A stretch of 64,000 nt of DNA from assembly GCA_000149265.1 (NCBI GenBank), contig CH002582.1, forward strand, positions 289,639 to 353,638, read 5' to 3'. Positions within the stretch are counted from its first letter, which is position 1. Every line of letters starts with the position of its first letter. Shown here one piece after another: positions 10,601 through 20,932 of the stretch. Below the pieces are notes generated by a model that made no database searches, was not told the DNA's origin, and worked only from the letters and a program-made list of their open reading frames with translations. The stretch is from Ciona savignyi (lineage: Eukaryota > Chordata > Ascidiacea > Phlebobranchia > Cionidae). The position numbers were made by a program, and so were the translations under genes.

Positions 10601-13438
10601 GTATTCGCGAGGTAGTCTGACGATTGCCCGTGTGATAACGCTCCCTTACGTATTCGCGAAGTAATCTGACGATTGCCCGTGTGGTAACGCTTCCTTTACG
10701 TATTCGCGAGGTAGTCTGACGATTGCCCGTGCATTAACGCACCTTACGCTTTCCAATTCACAGGAATAACTATATCATTTCCTATCCATAATGGAAACAA
10801 TTCGAATCCAGCGACAAACGCTAATATTAACTCTCAAAACCAAACCCCAGCCGTAATGGTCCCTACTTCCCTTTTATTAGTTTTCTTTTATAAATAAATC
10901 ATTAGCAACAATACCTGTACATAACGCGGACATTGAGTGTGTTGCATGATTTTATAATACAAGTGAGCCCCTGGCGTTTCTTTAATCTCTTCGCCATTAA
11001 GACAATTCGATTCTATTGTCTGGTATTTTGCTGCGACCTGCAAAGGAACGTAAAGGGTTGTAAAATACTCGAGATATTTCCCTATGTAATATAGTAAGTA
11101 TACTTTTGGCAGGTATATATTACATTTGGAAATGATCAATATAGGAAAGAATGCTAACGTTTATCTTTCGCTTAGGAAAATGTAGGGGCTGTTGTATTGC
11201 AAAATGAAAGTAATTTTGTGTTGCAAAATACAAGTCATATTTTCTCATACAATATAGTAAGTATACTTTTCGCGGTTGTAGAATAAATAACATATCAGAC
11301 TGAATGCTTATGTTTATTATTCGGTTAGAACAAGTAAGGGCTGTTGTATTGCAAAATGAAAGTAATTTTGTGTTACAAAATAGAAATCATATTTCCTCAT
11401 ATAATATAGTAAGTATACTTTTGACGGTTGTAAGAAAAATAACACATAGAAGAAAAATATAAAGTTGATCCTTAAGAATAACGTAAGAGTATAGGTTATA
11501 AAAACGAAAGGGGTGTTTTGTTGCTTAATACAAATGATATTGTGTTGTAAAGAGCATGGTTAATTCTTCATAAAATATAGTATACTTCTAATAATTACCT
11601 GTGGCACAATAAAACGCAGTTCCCGAAATGGAAATGCATAAAACGCGCAAGGTCGACTTGAGTTGTATTGTTCGACCACCGCTTTTTTTTCTGCCTTGAA
11701 CAGAAATCCACGTTCTTTTGTTGGAAAACTTTTAGATTTCACGATACCTTTGCCCAGCACTTTGCTATTTGGTGCCCTGTACTGTAGATTTTAATTTAGA
11801 TTATCGGTGCCTTTAATCACCAGGACGAATCACGTTTGTTTAGTTTATATCTCTTAAAAATGCCCCTTTAGAAAGAGCTTTAGAATGGCATCTATAACAT
11901 TCACATATTGATTATCTATACCCCAATCATAGATACTTTGTAGATTTAAGAAAATATGATTGAAATTTTTTTTCTAGAATATATTTGTAGCTTTATAAAC
12001 TATATGTCTAGTAAGCTTAAATCACACTTTGACGTGGTTAGTGCTTTTAAATAACCAAAAAATGCTGCTGCGTTGGGATTAGAAAATAATAAATGCGATA
12101 GATTAAAGCTTGGTGGATTAGTGCATCGCCTTTAAGACGAAGGGTTGCAGATTTAAACCCGAACTTAGTAAGTCGGTTGGGTCCTTAGGCAAGGCACTTT
12201 ACGAACATTGCCTCAACCGAGCGTAATAAAGGCTTCTACTGCATAGTTATTTTTAAGATATAAAAAAGATTATTTACCTTCTCGTCTAGAATGTCTAATT
12301 TGTAAAGTCGTTCGGCTTCTATGAGAGATTCCAGCGTCCACTGTTGTTTGTTTGTGCTTGCTCCAAAAAACACAACATCGATTCGATTTCCACAATGACG
12401 TTTAAATTCATCAATCGTTATGATTGGAACAAGACTCTGTAATGACGGTACATCGAACCTGTAGGAAGAAAAGGTCTAAGTTGGAACGTTTATTATACTC
12501 TGTAGGATAAACAGGCGTTTTAATTTTGAGCAAACAGAAACTTAAAACTAAAAAGAAAATTTAAAAGCAATGTCGGTAGAATCAGGCATATTCAAATTTT
12601 TGCAGAAAAAAATTAAAACCTTAATATTAACCTAATTTTGCGGAGCAGAAATTAAAAACTTAACCAGAAACTTAAATTTTACTGTAACCCAAACTTAAAA
12701 CTTTTTCGAAAATTTAAATTTTGCTGAAACAGAAACTTAAAACTTAATCATTAACTTAATTTTGCGGTAACCCAAACTGAACAGTATTCAGAAACCTATT
12801 TTTTCTGAAAGAAAAAGTTAAAACGAAATCAGAAACTTAAAAAGAGGCGAACAGAACTTTTCCTTAATATTGTAATAAACTCTTAGTTACCTGTGGTTAG
12901 AATCAATGTACTGCATACCGCCTGTCTTGTCATTGAAATGTTTCTGAAAGACCGGTATAACCAAAGTCCTGTTGAGATAAATAGCTACAAACACTGCTTG
13001 TCGAAGACCCATAAGTTGGTTATTCGGTCCGTTGTACAACCAGGGCAAAATAAATTTCCTTGGATTCGTTTTAAAGCGAGGCTTTGGTTGGGGACTTGAA
13101 GTCAAGAGTTTCTTACTGGAGCTCCAAAATTCACAACTTTGACGTTGGTGTTGGTTGTTCTTCTTATCATCATAATTTGACCTTTGAAGATGGCTTTGAC
13201 CCACTGTGTGAGGACGCAATGTGTCATCTAGACTTGAAATTCCATACTTTTGATTTATCTCTTTATGCTTTCGAGATGTCTGCTTGTATTTAATATTCGT
13301 TGCCTCGTTTTCAGACCATCTCCCAAAGATCATGTAACAGCAAAACAATAATAAACACAAACCGCTGACATGTTTAAAAATCTTGTGCATACGCCGTGAT
13401 TTCACTATCAATATTGCATCGCCAGTCCGCTGGCACAT
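4688..13438 (-). CDS. GDP-fucose protein O-fucosyltransferase family, type II membrane protein (eight exons)
   Basis: Exons on the minus strand are 13438-12891, 12458-12278, 11781-11599, 11037-10915, 10403-10280, 9376-9175, 8428-8287 and 4837-4688. All junctions are GT-AG and all phases agree (2,0,0,0,1,2,0), giving 1653 nt and about 550 residues. A membrane anchor (HVSGLCLLLFCCYMIFGRW) follows a short basic cytoplasmic end. The luminal domain opens with ILPWLYNGPNNQLMGLRQA then LNRTLVIP, as in the donor-binding loop of this family. It continues with FDVPSLQSLVPIITIDEFK, then FVALHWRYDKDDF, the position of the family's H-x-R catalytic or donor-binding motif. It ends with LMSLLETEISIQSS then IFFGSQLSSWTDNV, the C-terminal GS-x-x-SSW signature. 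Such enzymes transfer fucose from GDP-fucose in the ER or Golgi; the acceptor is unknown. Met at 13438 or the in-frame Met at 13390 could start it. The last intron contains the 449-bp gap. Confidence 0.85.
4882..5143 (-). repeat. SINE-1 copy inside the last fucosyltransferase-like intron
   Basis: Minus-strand copy with the body, the AAGGCACTTCAT segment and a decayed tRNA-like head next to GATCAGCTTAGTGAGTTAAT. It lies just upstream of the last exon's acceptor, in the intron. Confidence 0.65.
5934..6382. other. assembly gap (449 N)
   Basis: Run of N. GAAAATAATA is present on both sides of the gap, so the missing stretch may begin and end in a direct repeat, or the join may be slightly wrong. 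All exons predicted for the surrounding gene are found outside it. Confidence 0.95.
6738..6892 (-). repeat. SINE-2 copies, diverged
   Basis: It shares CAGTTTCGAATCCACGAT and the TTAACCATCCGGCC segment with the SINE-2 family. It lies in the last intron of the fucosyltransferase-like gene. Confidence 0.5.
7152..7425. mobile_element. candidate non-autonomous hAT-type element (diverged)
   Basis: The left end reads CAGAGCTCCGCAACTTTTTT and the reverse complement of the right end reads CAGTGTTCTGCAACCAGTGT. Both match the CAG-x-G-x-TC-x-GCAA style of hAT terminal repeats, and GAGGCACA near the left end matches GCGGCACAC near the right end. No clear 8-bp target duplication is visible, so the ends may have decayed. 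Confidence 0.45.
7585..7692 (+). repeat. SINE-2 copy
   Basis: It has GTGTGGCCGAATGGTAAACG as A box and TGGAATCGAAACTTGGATCG as B-box region, in the last intron of the fucosyltransferase-like gene. Confidence 0.6.
8868..9135 (+). repeat. SINE-1 copy
   Basis: It starts near GATCAATCGGCAATGG with a decayed head, followed by the full body: TAGTCGGTTGTCTCC, CCAACAGTGGGTGCAAAGTA, TGACGATTGCCCGTGTGATA and the ATTATCC tail. It is intronic. Confidence 0.6.
10500..10795 (+). repeat. tandemly expanded SINE-1 tail, period about 56 bp
   Basis: The SINE-1 tail phrase TCTGACGATTGCCCGTGTG with ACGTATTCGCGAGGTA is repeated about four times, ending in a normal SINE tail. This looks like local expansion of part of a SINE in an intron. 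Confidence 0.65.
11085..11590. repeat. tandem repeat of about 155-170 bp in an intron
   Basis: ATATAGTAAGTATACTTTT recurs near 11092, 11252 and 11407, and in shortened form near 11575, together with GGGCTGTTGTATTGCAAAAT. The array abuts the exons at 10915-11037 and 11599-11781 of the fucosyltransferase-like gene. Confidence 0.65.
12107..12240 (+). repeat. SINE-1 5' part
   Basis: The tRNA-like head GGTGGATTAGTGCATCGCC and the B-box region AGGGTTGCAGATTTAAACCC are followed by GTCCTTAGGCAAGGCACTTT. The 3' half is missing. Confidence 0.55.
12530..12860. repeat. degenerate A-rich repeat in intron 1
   Basis: Variations of CAGAAACTTAAAACTTA occur about ten times without a strict period, between the first two exons of the fucosyltransferase-like gene. 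Confidence 0.45.
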
Positions 13439-13446
13439 ACCATTCT
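13439..13446 (-). promoter_or_regulatory. possible trans- or cis-splice acceptor just before the fucosyltransferase-like start codon
   Basis: On the minus strand TTCTTCCTTACAG precedes AATGGTATGTGCC, a good acceptor only a few bases before the start codon. Either an upstream untranslated exon exists or a spliced leader is added here; tunicates are known to trans-splice leaders. The sequence alone does not decide. Confidence 0.35.
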
Positions 13447-13737
13447 GTAAGGAAGAACAGGATATTCATTATTATTTTCATGGATAGGAAAACGCAATGG
13501 TCGTTTAACACCCGGGTAGGTTGGAATAGGATAGGATAAAGAAGTCGGACCGGCATGACATTGCCGTCAAACGTTCGACAAAAATCGGGAAAAAACAAGG
13601 ATTGTCTATTTTTCTAAAAAGAGCCCGTAATAAACGATCTAAAATACTTTACAAGTTTACCCTATGTAACATTACGACATATCTTTAAAATGTATTTTAG
13701 ATGCTTTTAGTCGAACATTAAACTACCTCATTCTCCT

Positions 13738-13885
13738 AGCGAATTTTGCTGAGTTATATTTTGTCCAAAACATTTTGCTGAGTTATATTATGCCTAAAAA
13801 ATTTTGCTGAGTTATATTATGCCTAAAAACTTTTGCTGAGTTATATTATGTCCAAAAACTTTTGCTGAGTTATATTATGTCTAAA
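13738..13885. repeat. tandem repeat, about 31-34 bp, five copies
   Basis: The unit TTTTGCTGAGTTATATTATG plus TCCAAAAAC is repeated five times with few changes. A weak echo (TTGCTCAGTTATGCACAG) lies near 13990, next to a duplicated TAATTTATAAAATGTCGCAA. Confidence 0.75.
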
Positions 13886-14227
13886 ATTAAAGTACTAACC
13901 TTAATATTTCTCTCCGCCCCTTAATTTATAAAATGTCGCAACACACTTTAGTTTTAGTTGAGCATTAAACTACCTTTTCCTGGCAAACTTGCTCAGTTAT
14001 GCACAGTTTATGTCTGAATATAAAGTACTAAGCTTAACATTTCTCTTCGCCCCTTAATTTATAAAATGTCGCAAAACATACAATTTACACAATCGCCTGC
14101 TCTTAAAAATCCACATAACGCTTCCCCGACATATAGTTGTTTAGAATGGTAACTTGACCTGTTATCTTTCCGTCGGCACGCCGCGGGCCATATGCGCCGC
14201 AATCGTATTATTTTAACTCTAAGACTC

Positions 14228-14700
14228 TCACAGGTATACTGTTATATGGCCAAAGTTTATTTTTAAACGTGAGTTTTCCAACCACACCCGTACCACACCG
14301 AACGTGTAATTTCACAACATTTTACATTTGACCGTTACTGCGTTATATTTAGTGTACCAACAGTAAGTATCATAAAAACATCACAAATTTCAAACATGTG
14401 TTATAGTATCTATACTGTTGTGTAGCCAAAGTTTATTTTTGAACGTGAGTTATCCAACCACACCCGTACCACACCAAGCATGTAATTTCAAAAACTTTAC
14501 CGTTACTGCGTTATATTGAATGTACCCACAGGTAGTATCATAAAAACATCACAAATTTCAAACATGTGTTATAGTATCTGTACTGTTGTGTAGCCAAAGT
14601 TTATTTTTAAACGTGAGTTATCCGACCACACCTGTACCACACCAAACATGTAATTCAAAACGTTTTACATTTGACTGTTACTGCGTACGTTATACTGAGT
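14228..14700. repeat. tandem repeat, about 170-185 bp, nearly three copies
   Basis: ATACTGTTGTGTAGCCAAAG starts each unit (near 14238, 14411 and 14580). Each unit then has CCACACCCGTACCACACC and a TTACTGCGTTATATT motif. No gene is supported here. Confidence 0.7.
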
Positions 14701-14760
14701 GTACGCCGTGTGGCTGAATGGTCAACGCGATCGATACGTTATTTCAACAAACATACTAAT
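14699..14760 (+). repeat. SINE-2 fragment
   Basis: CCGTGTGGCTGAATGGTCAA and CGCGATCGATACGTTAT match the SINE-2 head. It directly follows the ~175-bp tandem array. Confidence 0.5.
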
Positions 14761-15239
14761 TGTGACAAAATATTGGGTTCGATAATTATCTCGGCAAAGA
14801 AAAAAACATTTAAAAATATAGTAATACGCCAATATTTCGATTTGTTGGAAGTTTCCTTAACAACTTTTAAAGTATTACGAGGGCCGACACTGTATCAGTA
14901 ATACTATTTTTACTTCGTCATTACAAGAAGGATACCACAGAAAAGAATGGCAGCAAAAAAACGGCAAACATACAGTAGATAAAACCAGTGATGGGATTCA
15001 AACTTTTAAGAACAGGTTCTTTTTGGTATCGTACTTACTAACAACAGGTTTCCTAAAATGTCTAATGTCTGTAAAAAAGCAAGAATCGGATAGGTGATTA
15101 TCCCGGCGTTCCAAGAACGGGTTCGACCGAACCCATGCGAACCTCTTCAATAAAATAGACAATTAAAACCTGGACTAAAAATGTGCAAGCACGACTATGG
15201 TGAACCGCTGCTTTGATTTGTGGATATTTTTCTGCTATA

Positions 15240-15537
15240 ATTTACTGATTTAGTGCGTCGCCTTTCAGCCGAAAGGTTGCAGGTACGAAACTGATCGCTA
15301 GCTGATCGCTAGCTGGTCGGTTGTGTTCTTGGGCGAGACACTAAACGGACATTGCCTGAATCCAGCAGATTAATGGGTTCTTTATAAATTGAAGAAACAT
15401 GTGCATCATACACAACACACTGCAATAGCTTCGGTAACCGTCAGTGGGCGCAGGGTGGTCTGACGATTGCCCGTGTGTTAACCCCCTTGGTTTCACCATT
15501 CACGGTGATAAACATGAATATCCTATCCTATCCTATC
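15240..15537 (+). repeat. SINE-1 copy with internal duplication
   Basis: The head is GATTTAGTGCGTCGCCTTTC and the B-box region AGGTTGCAGGTACGAAACTG. CTGATCGCTAG is duplicated in the body and the copy ends in repeated TATCC. Confidence 0.75.
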
Positions 15538-15967
15538 ATATGGTCCATTTATACCTCGACATTACGATTATGCAAAATCTGTATGACATTTCACAGGTTT
15601 GCAAACAGGAGGAACACAGCGACACAAGTTTCACCTCCCAGGACACCGTCTCATAAATATGTTAGTAGCGCTTGCGATATTTTGCCATTTGCCCCCCTAT
15701 ACGTCCATATAGCAACCAACTAAGTACAACAGGCGCGTCTATGTCTAATTGATGTCTGTCGTGTGACGTTAAAATTGACATGCCGTTTAAATTATGTTTT
15801 CGTTGCCATACTTTGGCATAAATGGTCGTCGGCAAGTTTGAAAGTTAAATGATCGTAAGCGTCAACGCTTCAATAGATGTTTTTTAAAACAAATGTCGAA
15901 ATCCGCTTCTCCCAGGACGTTCTTTGTCGCCGATTATAAGAATAACATGCAATATTTAGTAAATGAG

Positions 15968-16080
15968 CACGGTCGTGTGGCCGGATGGTTAATGCGACCG
16001 ATACATATACCGACTACAATACAAAATACGGTCCAAGTAACGATCCCATCATGGATTCGAAACTTGTCTCGGTTAATATA
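15968..16080 (+). repeat. SINE-2 copy ending in a TA run
   Basis: GTGTGGCCGGATGGTTAATG is the A box, ATGGATTCGAAACTTG the B box, and a (TA)n tail follows, as expected for a retroposed SINE. Confidence 0.65.
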
Positions 16081-17039
16081 TATATATATATATTGAGTAA
16101 ATGAAATAAATGTTCAATTCTTCCTCCAATAAATAATGTTAAGTCATTATTTAATTCCAAAAATTGTTCCTCTAATTGAAATGACACTGATGCGTCTGGT
16201 TATCAACATGTTTCTGTAAGTTTTAATGGCGTATATAGGTGTATTTCGGTGGAGATTTTGTTTTGGAAATGTATTGCTTCCCGTAATTGGCAAGGATTTC
16301 TTGCAGTATTTTGGTTTTAAAATATATCTAGACCATGTTGTCTAACAAATAACAGAGTGGCATTGCTATTCCATTACTTCTTCTGGTAGATGTCGGGACG
16401 ACATTTCATGCCTGTCAAGCGTCTAACGAAAAATATAAAAAAACGGGAAAAATTAGAGAGTCTCAATCACGTTTAACCACGACTATTAAAATTTTAAGTA
16501 TTGTTAGATAACATGACCCACATATGTAAAATCAGAAACTTTATACCAAAGGAATTCCCCGAAGTCATGAAAAACTAAATTGGACTGCTTTGGGAATTTA
16601 GCTTCATTTCACTACAGCGCTTGAGAAGAGGCTTTAATTTAGAACGATTGTGGTAAAATGTTCGTAAATCTAACACGATTATTTTTTTTAACTATACATG
16701 GAAAAGAAGTTTGGTTTGATAACTATGGGACCCATGCGTTTATGCTTGCAGACACAAACTACACACTCGGTGTATAAAATACTAATTGTGGTTATGGCCC
16801 ATGTAGCATGATTATATGGCATACAAAATGTGTTTTACAAATAGTGGTGGTTAAACACGTGGTTGACACTCTCTAGTATTAACTCAAACTTAAGGTTAGT
16901 AAAGGATATGATTGTGTATCCAGCGTGATATTTAATCGTCAGATTAACTTTTGATAGGCTATTCCAGTGTGTTGTACGCGATTCGGACATCATCACAGCT
17001 TTGGTGAGTCCAATAACACGCTGATTTGGACATATTTTT

Positions 17040-17384
17040 ATTGAGCCAAGTTTCGAACCCATGATGGGCTCGTCATCAGGACCGTTTTTAGTATAAGAGT
17101 CGGTATATGTATCGGACGCTAAGCATTATTATTCTTTTTTACCAGGTTAAGTTTCGAACCCATGATGGGCTCGTCCCCGTTTTTTTTATATAGTTGGTAT
17201 ATGTATCGGTCGCGTTACCATTAGGCCCCACGACCGTACAAATTTTAAGCAACTTTTTTTTTTTTTTTTTTTTTACTGAGCCAAGTTTCGAACCCATGAT
17301 GGGCTCGTCACAAGGACCGTTTTTTTGTATAAGAGTCGGTATATGTATCGGTTGCGTTAACCATTTGGCCACACGACCGTACAA
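17040..17384 (-). repeat. three SINE-2 copies in a row
   Basis: Copies lie at about 17040-17115, 17148-17240 and 17277-17384, each with TTTCGAACCCATGATGGGCT. The last two are separated by a poly-T run at 17255-17275, which is the A-tail of the minus-strand copy. Confidence 0.65.
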
Positions 17385-17509
17385 ATTTTAAGCAACATCC
17401 ATCAAGTACTTCGGCTCAAGACGCGGTCCGCTTTCTAACGGTTGGTTTTGAAACCAGCAGCATTGAGCCTACACTCCGACGCCGCCATTTTTCTGGATTC
17501 TTACGTCTC

Positions 17510-17870
17510 AAATCAAATAACGTCACAAACTCGGCACAGGTGATTAAACACATGATACTTAAAAAAAGGTTTAAACTTCCGAATCTTTTTAAAAAGTGTC
17601 CAACAAATATTCACAGAGAAGCTAATATACAAACAAACGACTGGTGAGCGTAGCAGAATCGTATACAGACAACAAACATAGCATTTTCTTCTGGTTGTAT
17701 TAATGTTTGTAACCGGAAATTGTGGATTGTTGTACGTCACACAAGGGCACAGTCATGAGGTCCTAATGTCATTACTAACTCAGGAAATAACATGAGATCA
17801 CTTAAATTAACACGGAAGTTGCATAGCTCTGGTAGGCAGTGCAGGGAATTTAATGCAGAAGATTTAAAAA
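17510..17870 (+). promoter_or_regulatory. conserved 5' flank of lectin copy A (probable promoter)
   Basis: Nearly the same sequence precedes copies B and C (23345-23639, 28490-28836), with diverged versions before E and D. It contains AACCGGAAATTGTGG at 17711-17725 (an ETS-like GGAA core abutting a RUNX-like TGTGG), GTACGTCAC and ACACGGAAGTTGC, another ETS-like core. TTTAATGCAG shortly before the ATG looks like a splice acceptor, possibly for a spliced leader. Function is inferred from conservation and position. Confidence 0.5.
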
Positions 17871-19664
17871 ATGGGAAGGCAACCTATTACAGCAATCGTC
17901 GTATTTATTTTATGCATTTTGCAACAAGCTAAGAGCAAAAGTAAGTGATGCAGAAAAAAATCGAATAAATTTGTGTTTACTATTCACATTCCACATTTAA
18001 TTATTTAAGGTATTGTCTACAATGGGAGTCAGTTAACCTTCGTCACATCGAGAAAAACATTTGATGCAGCTCGAACACACTGCCAATCATTACTCGGTGA
18101 TTTGGTTATTATCAGAGACAGTCAGTTGCAAAATGCAATTAAACCGAACTTGGATTCAACGATTAGTTGGAATACGTGGGGAGATCAATGGTTGGTCGGT
18201 TACTGGATCGGTGGTTCGCGAGCATCAGGTAAACATGAGTTGATCTTTGCAATTTCTTTTGTTACAATAAGACTAATTTGAAGCTGTGCACATTCTTTTT
18301 ATATGAATATAAATAAAATTGATGTCACCCCGGTATATAAGCCCCACCCACCTCCATCACCCCCATGATGTCACCCCGGTACATGACCACCGATACCCCA
18401 CCCACCCACATGCAGCTTTGATAAAACGTACTGTAAGATATCGCGACCCATTAATGTTTTATTGATGTCTATGATAAATCATAAATTGCATCACAACCAA
18501 ATTACGTCACAATGGGAGTTTGTGTTACAATATCTATACCCGACCGCGTGTTAGAAAATGCTTCCTTTTTGATTTAGTCACCGTACAGTCTGCAGCACAG
18601 TAATTTATCTGATACCGTGTATTTTCCGTTCCGGTTCTAAAGCCAAAGTTTGGTGAGTGTAATTGTTTACTATTTCATACGTACACCCGTCAATTATTGA
18701 TTTTGGTCCCTTTATTTTTAATTTACAGAAAACCGTATCATCCCTCCGAATCATCCCCACTGCGTAACATCTCCGTCCATATCGTCCCTGTATCACCCCC
18801 ATATCGTCCCTGCCCCCTCCGTTCCGCATCTGTAACCGTTTGAACTCTGATCGCCAATTATAATTCGAGGACACAAACTGTCTGTTCTTTTATTCGATAC
18901 GAGTTATTTTCAAACCAAAGCAACCCCGTTACTCCACCCGCGGAAGTAACACGTACCATTTAACACAATGATAAGAAGCTATTTAACACAATGATAAGAA
19001 GCTAGCCTTTGTTTTCAGGAGAAACCGAGTGGAAATGGTGGGATGGAACACGATTACCTCCGGCAGGAGCCACTGATGCTTACCAACACTGGATCGGTTC
19101 TGAACCGAATACCTTTAGTCCAGATAGAGCATGTGCAGCTTTGACTCCGTACAAATCTATCAATACTTTATCAATCTATAAAGGAGGTTGGGTGGATGAC
19201 GCATGCACCCGTACGAAGTATTTTGTTTGCCAAAGAGGTACGTGTTGTAAGCTCGTCATCTAGCTATATGAAAATAACAGACCATTTTTTGCTCTGCTTG
19301 GTATTATTGAGATTTAACTTGTGAAAAAAATAAAAAGTATTAAATTACAATTTTATCGGGAAATTTCAAATCAAGACATAAACTAAATACCAATACATAC
19401 CTATCAGATCTATGTCTGCCCACATCCTGCCAAAATGGAGGAACATGCAACAGATTACCACTGGACTATAACTGCTCCTGTTTGCCTGGTTACAGTGGAA
19501 GAAACTGTGAAACAGGTGTGTTCAGTATAGGTTTTAGTCCGTGTTTAGTTAAGGCAGCTGTCACGGTCAACTCAAGAGCAACAACCACATGTCAATCACC
19601 ACCGTCTGTAAAACATATTTTTATTGTAACCTATTTGTATATATGTATATATACTAGTAGGTTC

Positions 19665-19872
19665 NNNNNNNNNNNNNNNNNNNNNNNNNNNNNNNNNNNN
19701 NNNNNNNNNNNNNNNNNNNNNNNNNNNNNNNNNNNNNNNNNNNNNNNNNNNNNNNNNNNNNNNNNNNNNNNNNNNNNNNNNNNNNNNNNNNNNNNNNNNN
19801 NNNNNNNNNNNNNNNNNNNNNNNNNNNNNNNNNNNNNNNNNNNNNNNNNNNNNNNNNNNNNNNNNNNNNNNN
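19665..19872. other. assembly gap (208 N)
   Basis: Run of N in the intron between the two EGF exons of copy A. In copy E, extra EGF exons sit at the matching place, so an EGF exon could be hidden here. Confidence 0.95.
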
Positions 19873-20225
19873 TACAACTCAATTTAACCATTTGACCATT
19901 GGATAAACATGCGAATTGTATCCTTTCAACTTACCCTAATTAACAGTATACCTTTAACAGATCTATGTCTGCCAACAACCTGCCAAAATGGAGGGACGTG
20001 TAGCAGATTATCACTGAACTATAGCTGTTCCTGTTCGCCAGGCTACATAGGACGAAACTGTGAAACAGGTGTGTTCAGTATAGGTTTTTTTGTTATGAGA
20101 GGCCGGACCAATTAAACTATTTAAAATCTGGTACATAATAAATGTTTCAATTAAGTGACAAATTTAAGAGAGATTAGCTCTTTTCCTTTATTTACTCTTA
20201 TTATAAGAGTTAATAATAAGGAGAA

Positions 20226-20932
20226 TAGGATGGGATATTCATGTTTATCACCGTGAATGGAAAAACCATGGAGGTTAACACACGAGTAATCGTCAGATCA
20301 CCTCGCGCCCACCGTCGGGTTACCGGAGCTTTTGCAGTGTGTTGTGTATGATTGATACGTTCCTTCAATTTGATAGAACCCATTAATCCGCTGGGTTTAG
20401 GCTGTGGGGATCTTCCTTATTTTCCTTGATCAGGCTTGGGTTTGCGCCTGGTGCTTGCACTAAATCTGGCATGAGGTTCCCCAACTAACATACCTCAGCC
20501 ATGACTAAATTAGTTGGCAATCCGACTCCATACAAAAGTTCTTTTATTGTCATATTGCAAGCTAATACAATATAATGCATTTGATTAAACTGGTTCGTAA
20601 TATATGCTTGGAGATATCAACAACAAGCAGGCAATGCTTAGGTCTGCATTTCAAAACGCGTTTTTGATACCCGTTAATACAATGCGTTTATACATAAAAC
20701 GTCAGCTTGCCATGTATGGCTCGGGGATTATAGCCCGTTGACACGCACAGGAAATAATTTGGCAGGACTGAAGGGGAACAGCCGTGCGCACATTAATCTC
20801 CCACTTTAACAATTTTAAAATAACTTAATATAATGTGCAAAAATATAACATTAGCCGCGAATGTCACTATAAGGCAATGCCCTTAAATTGCCTTGCCCAA
20901 GGACACAACCGACTAGCTAGCGACCAGACATA
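20226..20932 (-). repeat. SINE-1 copy split by a later insertion
   Basis: The SINE halves are 20226-20402 and 20872-20932. The first ends at GCTGGGTTTAGGC and the second resumes with AGGCAATGCCCTTAAA. It lies in the intron before CTLD 2 of copy A. Confidence 0.7.
20403..20871. mobile_element. 469-bp insertion nested in a SINE, flanked by AGGC
   Basis: The inserted segment starts TGTGGGGATCTTCC and ends CGAATGTCACTATA. AGGC occurs on both sides (20399-20402 and 20872-20875), consistent with a 4-bp target duplication. A TG start and this length would suit a solo LTR, but the end is not CA, so the class is open. Confidence 0.5.

Larger units (their letters stand above)
15560..17500. repeat. segmental duplication block, upstream of lectin copy A
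   Basis: This block matches 27110-28490 upstream of copy C and, in inverse orientation, parts of 45700-46800 upstream of copy E. Shared landmarks are GTTTGCAAACAGGAGGAACA, GCAGCATTGAGCCTAC and GGCATACAAAATGTGTTTTA. The receptor genes were therefore duplicated with kilobases of 5' flank. Within it a cysteine-rich reading frame that is open at 27307-27627 is broken here, near 15740-15880. Confidence 0.7.

Noticed and set aside
15968..16080. Functional tRNA from the A and B boxes of SINE-2
   Set aside because: The boxes are good, but the cloverleaf does not close and many copies with A-rich or TA tails exist, so these are SINEs.
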